Source: Candidatus Omnitrophota bacterium | GTDB taxonomy: Bacteria > Omnitrophota > Gorgyraeia > Duberdicusellales > 4484-171 | NCBI GenBank assembly: GCA_014728785.1 | Contig: WJKZ01000124.1 | Span: 1 to 10,465, forward strand | DNA length: 10,465 nt | Direction: 5' to 3' | Shown here: one piece after another, positions 1 to 5,243 of the stretch | Position numbering within the stretch: the stretch's first letter is position 1 | Layout of the letters: each line of letters starts with the position of its first letter | Position numbers and translations under genes: made by a program | The notes under the pieces: generated by a model | Seen by the model: only the letters and a program-made list of their open reading frames with translations | The model's database searches: none | What the model was told of the DNA's origin: nothing

Positions 1-1506
1 GTAATGGGCGCAGGTACGTTAATTTCGCGTATTTTAGGATTTTTGCGCGATATTCTGATAGCTAATTTTTTCGGTACCTCTGCGGTTTTAGAAGCTTTTT
101 TGGTTTCGTTCCGTCTCCCCAATATATTTAGAAGTATTTTTGCCGAAGGTTTCTCGGATTCAGTGGCCGTGCCGGTATTATCGGAATATCAGAGAGACCG
201 TAAAAGTTTATTCAGAATAAGCGGACATCTTTTTACTTTATCTCTTTTGGTTTTAACCCTGTTTACACTTGCAGGGATACTGGGAGCAAAATTTCTGGTA
301 ACCGTTATTGCTCCCGGTTTTTTAGACGACAGCTTTAAATTCAACCTGGCTGTTTCTTTTACCCGGATAACTTTTATATATCTTTTTCTTATAGGTCTTT
401 CTTCCAGCCTTATATCGACACTTTATTCGTTAAAGAGGTTTTTCGTGGTATCGATAACCCCTGTTTTTCTTAACATAACCTTTATAGCGGGTATTCCGTT
501 TTTTGCCGGCTCTTTAGAAAATTATATACTGGTAATTTGTGTTGTTGTGGCCGGGGTTCTGCAATTGATTTTCCCTTTGATTTTCCTGTTGAGAGAAGGT
601 TTTTCTTTTAATTTTAACCTCCGTTCAAGTTTAAAAGATTCTGTTGTTATCAAAATGTTCAAGTTATTTGTGCCTCGCATATGGTCGAGTATAGTTTATC
701 ATCTGCAGGTGTTTATAGATACGATATACTCTTCGTTCAGTTTTATCGTAGGCCAGGGAGCTTTAGCTTCCGTTTATTATGCCAACAGACTTATCCAGTT
801 ACCTTTTGCCTTGATTGCCCTGTCTATTTCAAGGGTTGTAGTAGTCGACCTTTCTTCTTACGGCAGCGAGGGTGACATGGAAAATTTCAAGAAGCTTTTT
901 GTCTTTTCTTTCCAGAATATACTTTTTTTTATTATCCCTGTAGCGGTCTTTTTTCTTTTTGTCCCCGATGCTGTGATAGAGGTTATATATCGACGGGGTG
1001 AATTTGACCCTTATTCCTTAAATATGACTTCTTCGGTTCTTTTCTTTTATGCTTTCGGCCTGCTTTTCTTTTGCGGGATAAAACTGCTGGTTAGTTCTTT
1101 TTATTCCCTGAAGGATACCTCCACTCCCGCAAAGACCGCTACGCTTTCTTTAATAGTCAATGCCATTTTAAGCGCGATTTTGATGTTTCCTTTAAAGATA
1201 GGCGGAGTTGCTTTAGGCAGCAGCCTGGCTGCCGGGTTTAACTTCGTTCTTCTCTATTATAAATTGAAGAAGAAAATAGGCAGTTTAGACTGGGGAGACA
1301 CCTTAACTCAATTTTTTAAAATAGTGTTTTTGAGTATATTAACGGGAGGCCTGGCCCGTTTTCTCTGGTTTCATCTCCCTTTTAACAAGTATATAAGAAT
1401 TCTATTAATGGTAAGCTTTATTACTGTTTTTTTTATAACCAGCGGTTATTTTTTCAAATTTAAACAAATAGATTATTTTATAAGATGGATATCAAGAAAA
1501 AAATAA
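1..1506 (+). CDS. murJ: Lipid II flippase MurJ (MviN family), 5'-partial
   Basis: MurJ moves lipid-linked peptidoglycan precursor (lipid II) across the inner membrane. The reading frame is open to the window edge. The ATG at base 4 would give a 500-residue protein, but E. coli MurJ has about nine more residues before the conserved SRxLGF motif, so the true start is probably just upstream. Counting from that ATG, the signature is SRILGFLRD (residues 8-16), then a segment ending FRSIFAEG, with Arg9, Arg15, Arg43 and Arg262 (in YYANRL) matching E. coli Arg18, Arg24, Arg52 and Arg270. Many hydrophobic segments run to the C terminus, as expected for a 14-helix MOP-superfamily transporter. E. coli Asp39 is Glu30 here, a conservative change. 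The 3' end overlaps uvrC by 22 bases, suggesting translational coupling. The family call is secure; only the start is uncertain. Confidence 0.93.
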   Translation, partial: VMGAGTLISRILGFLRDILIANFFGTSAVLEAFLVSFRLPNIFRSIFAEGFSDSVAVPVLSEYQRDRKSLFRISGHLFTLSLLVLTLFTLAGILGAKFLVTVIAPGFLDDSFKFNLAVSFTRITFIYLFLIGLSSSLISTLYSLKRFFVVSITPVFLNITFIAGIPFFAGSLENYILVICVVVAGVLQLIFPLIFLLREGFSFNFNLRSSLKDSVVIKMFKLFVPRIWSSIVYHLQVFIDTIYSSFSFIVGQGALASVYYANRLIQLPFALIALSISRVVVVDLSSYGSEGDMENFKKLFVFSFQNILFFIIPVAVFFLFVPDAVIEVIYRRGEFDPYSLNMTSSVLFFYAFGLLFFCGIKLLVSSFYSLKDTSTPAKTATLSLIVNAILSAILMFPLKIGGVALGSSLAAGFNFVLLYYKLKKKIGSLDWGDTLTQFFKIVFLSILTGGLARFLWFHLPFNKYIRILLMVSFITVFFITSGYFFKFKQIDYFIRWISRKK

Positions 1507-2702
1507 ACAAATTTCCTGATTCCCCGGGAGTTTATCTGATGAAATCCTCTTCGGGGAAGGTTGTTTACATTGGTAAGGCAAAGTCTTTGAGGAAAAGGGT
1601 GAAAAGTTATTTTCGCCCCCCCAGTTCTTTTAAAAATGAATCTTTAATGGAGAAGGTCCGCGACATAGATTACATTGAATGCACGACTCCGGAGCAGGCT
1701 TTGATTTTAGAAGCGGCCTTAATTAAAGAGCAGAATCCCAAATATAACATTGCTCTTCGGGATGATAAAAGTTATCCCTATGTAGAAATAACGCAAGAGC
1801 CCTTCCCTCGTATCCATATGTGCAGACCCAAGGCTAAAAACAAAGGTGTTCTTTTCGGCCCTTATCCCAGGGGCAAGGTTTTAAAATCCGCTCTCAATAT
1901 GCTTCGCCGGATTTTTCCCTACAGGTCCTGCAGAGTTATGCCCCGAAAAGTATGTTTGTATTATCACCTGAATTTATGCCCCGGCTGCTGTTCCGGGAAG
2001 GTTAGTGAAGCAGAATATACGGAAAATATAAAGAGTATATGTATGGTATTCAGGGGAGAGAGAAGGCAATTGCTGAATAAGCTTCGCAGAGAGATGAAAA
2101 AGCTTTCCGAAAAAAATCTTTTTGAGGAGGCGGCTAAAGCCAGAGACAGGATTACAGCCGTGAACAATCTTTACAGCGGAAAACCCCTTGAACACGAAAT
2201 AATATCTTTAAAGCAAACCCTTGATTTACCGGCTTTGCCTCTGGTAATAGAGGCGATTGATATATCTTCATTAGGTGAAAAAGACGCCGTAGGTTCGCTG
2301 GTGTCTTTTAAGGATGGCCTGCCTTCCAAGAGTGATTACCGTAGATTCATGATAAAAGGAGTTTCAGGGATAAACGATTACGCAATGATTGCCGAAGTTG
2401 TGCGAAGGCGCTACAGCCGCTTGGTAAGGGAAAAGAAAAAGATGCCGGATTTGCTGATAATAGACGGAGGCAGAGGTCATGTTCTTGCAGCTATAAAGGA
2501 GCTTGAAAAGATAGGGGCATTGTTTCCCGTGGTCGGTATTTCTAAAAAGGAAGAAGAGATATGGTTTCCTGAAAAGAAGAGGCCTTTGAAAATAGAGAAG
2601 GGTGCCCCCTCTCTGAAGCTGATACAGAGAATAAGAGACGAGGCGCATAGGTTTGCCAATAATTATCAGAGATTGAGGCGTAAGAAACGCTTATTGCCTT
2701 AG
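1485..2702 (+). CDS. uvrC: UvrC excinuclease subunit, short form lacking middle and C-terminal HhH regions
   Basis: UvrC makes the two incisions in nucleotide excision repair after loading by UvrB. At 405 residues it is about 200 shorter than E. coli UvrC (610). The GIY-YIG nuclease (about 12-95) has Tyr17, Tyr28-Ile-Gly30, Arg36/Arg38 and Glu76. Cys149, Cys157, Cys165 and Cys168/169 match the spacing of the cysteines reported to bind an iron-sulfur cluster in UvrC. A UVR (UvrB-binding) motif covers about 188-226. The RNase H-like 5' nuclease domain has Asp259 (IDIS), Asp298 (NDYA), Asp327 (IDGGRG) and His388 (RDEAH), which match E. coli Asp399, Asp438, Asp466 and His538. Only about 33 residues separate the UVR motif from Asp259, against about 160 in E. 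coli, and the protein stops right after RRKKRL with no helix-hairpin-helix tail. Both active sites look intact. The start overlaps murJ and aligns with the family N terminus. Confidence 0.93.
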   Translation: MDIKKKINKFPDSPGVYLMKSSSGKVVYIGKAKSLRKRVKSYFRPPSSFKNESLMEKVRDIDYIECTTPEQALILEAALIKEQNPKYNIALRDDKSYPYVEITQEPFPRIHMCRPKAKNKGVLFGPYPRGKVLKSALNMLRRIFPYRSCRVMPRKVCLYYHLNLCPGCCSGKVSEAEYTENIKSICMVFRGERRQLLNKLRREMKKLSEKNLFEEAAKARDRITAVNNLYSGKPLEHEIISLKQTLDLPALPLVIEAIDISSLGEKDAVGSLVSFKDGLPSKSDYRRFMIKGVSGINDYAMIAEVVRRRYSRLVREKKKMPDLLIIDGGRGHVLAAIKELEKIGALFPVVGISKKEEEIWFPEKKRPLKIEKGAPSLKLIQRIRDEAHRFANNYQRLRRKKRLLP

Positions 2703-2711
2703 TATTTTCAT

Positions 2712-2981
2712 ATGACGGATTTCGAGAAAAAGGTATTAAAAGTTGTTTGCGCTATACCTCTGGGAGAAACCAGGAGCTATAAATGGGTTGCTTGCAAAGT
2801 CGGCAGTCCCCGTTCCTGGAGGGCTGTGGCTAACGCTTTGAAGAAGAATCCTTATCCTTTTTTCATTCCCTGCCATAGGGTCGTAAAATCATCCAGAGAT
2901 AGCGGAGGTTATTCTCTGGGGAAAGGCTTGAAAAAAGAATTAATAAATTTTGAGAAAAGGGTAAGAGATGTGATACAATAA
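2712..2981 (+). CDS. Methylated-DNA-[protein]-cysteine S-methyltransferase, catalytic domain only
   Basis: This 89-residue protein is the DNA-binding/catalytic domain of the MGMT/Ogt/Ada-C family, which repairs O6-alkylguanine by transferring the alkyl group to a cysteine in the protein. PCHRV (residues 53-57) carries the acceptor Cys54. Other human MGMT positions also match: Tyr23 (Tyr114), Arg37 (the Arg finger in RAV), Asn46 (Asn137 hinge), Tyr67 (Tyr158), Lys74 (Lys165) and Glu81 (Glu172). Because Cys is present, it is not an alkyltransferase-like protein of the ATL type, in which Trp replaces Cys. The N-terminal domain found in Ogt and MGMT is absent. The gene lies 9 bases after uvrC, so two repair genes are probably co-expressed. 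No clear Shine-Dalgarno precedes the ATG, but the start matches where the domain begins. The last codons overlap a predicted promoter for the next gene. Confidence 0.9.
   Translation: MTDFEKKVLKVVCAIPLGETRSYKWVACKVGSPRSWRAVANALKKNPYPFFIPCHRVVKSSRDSGGYSLGKGLKKELINFEKRVRDVIQ
2950..2979 (+). promoter_or_regulatory. Predicted sigma-70-type promoter for the pilT-like gene, prfB and secA
   Basis: TTGAGA (2950-2955) and TACAAT (2974-2979) are separated by 18 bases, and a TG one base upstream of the -10 (2971-2972) makes it an extended -10. The expected transcription start is near 2986, giving a leader of about 60 bases before the ATG at 3047. It lies inside the end of the methyltransferase gene, so it would be an internal operon promoter. 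The match is good, but an AT-rich genome gives chance matches. Confidence 0.5.
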
Positions 2982-2985
2982 ATAA

Positions 2986-3006
2986 CTGAAGCGGAGAGTG
3001 ATTCAG
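2986..3006 (+). repeat. Inverted repeat at the predicted 5' end of the pilT-like transcript
   Basis: CTGAA (2986-2990) and TTCAG (3002-3006) are perfect complements around an 11-base, purine-rich loop. No T-run follows, so it does not look like a terminator. It begins where transcription from the 2950-2979 promoter would start, so it could be a 5' stabilising hairpin or an operator half-site pair. With only five base pairs it may be chance. Confidence 0.25.
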
Positions 3007-3032
3007 GCTGGATATACGATTTTACTTTTAAG

Positions 3033-3038
3033 AGGAGG
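3033..3038 (+). promoter_or_regulatory. Strong Shine-Dalgarno site for the pilT-like gene
   Basis: A perfect AGGAGG lies 8 bases before the ATG at 3047. It is the best ribosome binding site in the window; most other genes here have weak or coupled starts. It fixes the start codon of the pilT-like gene and fits initiation on a new transcript. Confidence 0.85.
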
Positions 3039-3046
3039 GAAAGCGT

Positions 3047-4117
3047 ATGGATTTTAAGCAAATTCTTGATTTAATGGTTACCAAAGACGTTTCAGATATT
3101 TTCTTAAGAGCCAACAGCGCGCTTAAGGGAAGAATCTATGCGAATATAGAGATGGTAAGCGATGATATTGTCAGTGTGAAAGATGTTGAGAATATTGTCG
3201 ATGAAATTACAAGCGAGGAAGACAAAAAGAAGCTGGATTCTAACCATAGTTGTGAATTTACTTACTGGTACCGTGATAACTGGCGTTTTCGTATAGGTAT
3301 ATTTTACCAGAGAAACACCCCGGTGCTTGCGATAAGGAAAATAGACCTGCGTATTCCTTCGTTTGAGAAGCTTAACCTGCCTTCTAATATTCTGGAAAGA
3401 TACTGCAGGGAAAAAAGAGGCATGGTTCTTCTTACCGGTATTACCGGTAGCGGAAAATCTACCACTATCGCCAGCATGATTCAGCACATAAATAATAATT
3501 TCGGTTACCATATTCTGACCATTGAGGAGCCGATAGAGTCGACTTTTAAAGACAATCTGTCTGTTATCAATCAAAGAGAGATAGGCAACGATGTTTTAAG
3601 CTATGAAGACGCTCTCAAACAGGCCACTTTACATTCTCCGGACGTAATTTATATAGGGAATATAAGAGATGCCAGCACTTGTCATGCAGCTCTGAGCGCA
3701 GCAGAAACCGGTATACTTGTTTTTTCTACCATCCATACGATAAATGCTACATCTACCATAGAAAGAATAATCAATTTTTTCCCTCCCCATCAACATAAAT
3801 TTATAAACAATCAGCTTTCTTTCCTCCTTAAAGGTGTGTTTTCTCAACGTCTTATACCCAGATGTGACGAACCCGGCCTCATTCCTGCATACGAGTCAAT
3901 GTATCTTAGCCCTTCTATATCCCGGCTTATACGTGAAAATAAATTCTGGGAGATACCTCAGTACATAGCTTCCGGAGAATTGTACGGAATGAATACTTTC
4001 AACCAGTGTTTGCTTAAATTGGCAGAAGCAAAAAAGATACTGCCCAAGGTAGCTCTCGACTATTCCGACAAGAGAGAAGATTTGGAAATGGAATTGCGTA
4101 ACCGGGAACTTTTATAA
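3047..4117 (+). CDS. pilT: PilT/PilU-like type IV pilus ATPase with altered Walker B motif
   Basis: PilT-family ATPases form cytoplasmic hexamers that drive pilus retraction. The 356-residue length is typical of PilT. The N-terminal PAS-like domain is divergent (SDIFLRANS near 16-24, RFRIGIFYQR near 80-89). The ATPase core has Walker A GITGSGKST (131-139), an acidic 'Asp box' LTIEEPIE (157-164), VINQREIG (173-180) and a His box around STIHT (227-231). The Walker B region reads VIYIGNIRD (200-208) where the family has VGEMRD, so the conserved Glu is Asn205. The preceding LREDPD-type segment is LHSPDV, losing its Arg and an acidic residue. Fold and nucleotide binding look intact; hydrolysis may be weak or absent. 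An accessory or regulatory PilU-like subunit is possible. No other pilus genes lie in the window. A 31-base gap leads to prfB. Confidence 0.82.
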   Translation: MDFKQILDLMVTKDVSDIFLRANSALKGRIYANIEMVSDDIVSVKDVENIVDEITSEEDKKKLDSNHSCEFTYWYRDNWRFRIGIFYQRNTPVLAIRKIDLRIPSFEKLNLPSNILERYCREKRGMVLLTGITGSGKSTTIASMIQHINNNFGYHILTIEEPIESTFKDNLSVINQREIGNDVLSYEDALKQATLHSPDVIYIGNIRDASTCHAALSAAETGILVFSTIHTINATSTIERIINFFPPHQHKFINNQLSFLLKGVFSQRLIPRCDEPGLIPAYESMYLSPSISRLIRENKFWEIPQYIASGELYGMNTFNQCLLKLAEAKKILPKVALDYSDKREDLEMELRNRELL

Positions 4118-4148
4118 AACCAGACCGGATCAAGAGCAAAAATTTAAT

Positions 4149-5243
4149 ATGCAGGAATTGCAGAAAGAATTAAATTTATTGGAGGAAGGCATTCTTAATA
4201 TAGGGGAAGTCCTTAATATAGAAGAAAAACGCTCGGAAGTAAAAAAGATTCAGCTCCAGATGGCTGAGCCGGGTTTCTGGGACGATCCCGGCTCTGCCCG
4301 CGAAGTAGTAGCAAGGCTCAAGTATTTTAAAAGCGATGTTGATGACTGGGATATTCTGCATAAAAAAATAGAAGATCTGAAAGAAATATCTTCTCTCCAG
4401 GATTCTTCTATGGAATCGGAGATAAACGAGGAGCTGGCTAAGATAAGAAAAGAGTATGAGAATTTGAAGTTGAGGGTTTTATTTTCCGGGAAATTTGACG
4501 ACTCTAACGCTATACTGGAGATAAACTCAGGTGCGGGAGGAACTGAGGCTTGTGATTGGGCCGGTATGCTCTTCAGGATGTATTTCAGATGGGCGGAGGA
4601 TAAAAAATTTAAATTTAAGGTTCTGGATGAGTTGAGAGGAGAAGAAGCCGGTTTAAAAAGTGTTACTTTTATAATCGAGGGAGAGAGGGTTTACGGATTA
4701 TTAAAGGCAGAAAGAGGAGTACACAGGTTGGTGAGGATTTCTCCCTTCGATTCCAACAAACGAAGGCATACTTCTTTTGCCTCTATTGATGTTCTGCCTG
4801 AGATAAAAGAAGATATTGATATAGAAATCAAACCCGACGATATACGTATAGATACTTATCGCTCTTCCGGTGCAGGCGGCCAGCACGTTAACGTTACCGA
4901 TTCGGCCGTCAGAATCACTCATCTTCCTACGAATATAGTCGTTTCCTGCCAGAACGAACGCTCTCAACATCAGAACAGGCAGACCGCCCTCAAGGTGCTG
5001 AAGGCCAAACTTTATGAGCTAAAAGAGAAGGAGCAGGCAAAGGAATTGGAAAAAATGAGCGGTAAAAAGCAGAAAATAGAATGGGGATCACAAATCCGTT
5101 CTTACGTTCTTCATCCTTATCTACTGGTCAAAGACCATCGTACCAACTTTGAAAACCATGATGCCTGGGCGGTTCTTGACGGCAAAATCGACGGTTTTAT
5201 GTATGCTTATTTGAAATACAGGAGTAGAGAGAAAAATGCTTAA
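4149..5243 (+). CDS. prfB: Peptide chain release factor 2 (RF2), encoded without frameshift
   Basis: RF2 recognises UGA and UAA stop codons in the ribosomal A site and triggers release of the finished protein. The 364-residue length is normal (E. coli 365). The stop-codon-reading motif SPF is at 198-200, which distinguishes RF2 from RF1 (PxT). The catalytic GGQ, within SSGAGGQHVN, is at 243-245, and its Gln is the usual site of methylation by PrmC. Further family blocks are EINSGAGGTEACDW (125-138) and WGSQIRSYVL (312-321). Many bacterial prfB genes contain an in-frame UGA near codon 25 bypassed by a +1 frameshift; here the reading frame is continuous through that place. The Shine-Dalgarno before the ATG is weak (AAGAG, about 12 bases away). 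The end overlaps secA by 8 bases. Confidence 0.96.
   Translation: MQELQKELNLLEEGILNIGEVLNIEEKRSEVKKIQLQMAEPGFWDDPGSAREVVARLKYFKSDVDDWDILHKKIEDLKEISSLQDSSMESEINEELAKIRKEYENLKLRVLFSGKFDDSNAILEINSGAGGTEACDWAGMLFRMYFRWAEDKKFKFKVLDELRGEEAGLKSVTFIIEGERVYGLLKAERGVHRLVRISPFDSNKRRHTSFASIDVLPEIKEDIDIEIKPDDIRIDTYRSSGAGGQHVNVTDSAVRITHLPTNIVVSCQNERSQHQNRQTALKVLKAKLYELKEKEQAKELEKMSGKKQKIEWGSQIRSYVLHPYLLVKDHRTNFENHDAWAVLDGKIDGFMYAYLKYRSREKNA
4194..4229 (+). repeat. Partial 18-base tandem duplication at the ancestral prfB frameshift position
   Basis: CTTAATATAG occurs at 4194-4203 and again at 4212-4221, exactly 18 bases (six codons) apart, giving the protein pattern LNIGEV-LNIEEK. The second CTT (codon 22) aligns with the slippery Leu codon of E. 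coli prfB (CTT TGA C), and AGGGG (4202-4206) sits five bases before it, close to where the frameshift-stimulating Shine-Dalgarno lies in E. coli. No stop codon is present. It could be a relic of the autoregulatory site or a chance similarity. Confidence 0.4.
5220..5224 (+). promoter_or_regulatory. Ribosome binding site for secA inside prfB
   Basis: AGGAG lies 11 bases before the secA ATG at 5236, within the last codons of prfB. A closer GAGAG at 5226-5230 is an alternative pairing. Together with the 8-base gene overlap, this supports translational coupling of secA to prfB. Confidence 0.5.

Noticed and set aside
681..875. Short + strand open frame in another frame of murJ
   Set aside because: The murJ frame has the conserved YYANRL segment here; the alternative translation is arbitrary.
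2703..2990. Missing UvrC HhH domain displaced into another frame by a frameshift
   Set aside because: The sequence after the stop is taken up by the methyltransferase gene with a full set of family residues, leaving no room for an HhH domain.
3104..3574. 156-codon open frame on the minus strand
   Set aside because: It lies wholly inside the pilT-like gene, whose protein has clear family motifs over this stretch; the minus-strand translation shows no recognisable domain.
4181..4193. GGAGG followed by ATT as an alternative prfB start
   Set aside because: ATT starts are very rare, and starting there would drop part of the N-terminal helix; the ATG at 4149 gives the normal RF2 length.
4149..4230. 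Programmed +1 frameshift in prfB
   Set aside because: No in-frame stop exists and the zero frame continues from the ATG into all RF2 motifs, so no frameshift is needed.
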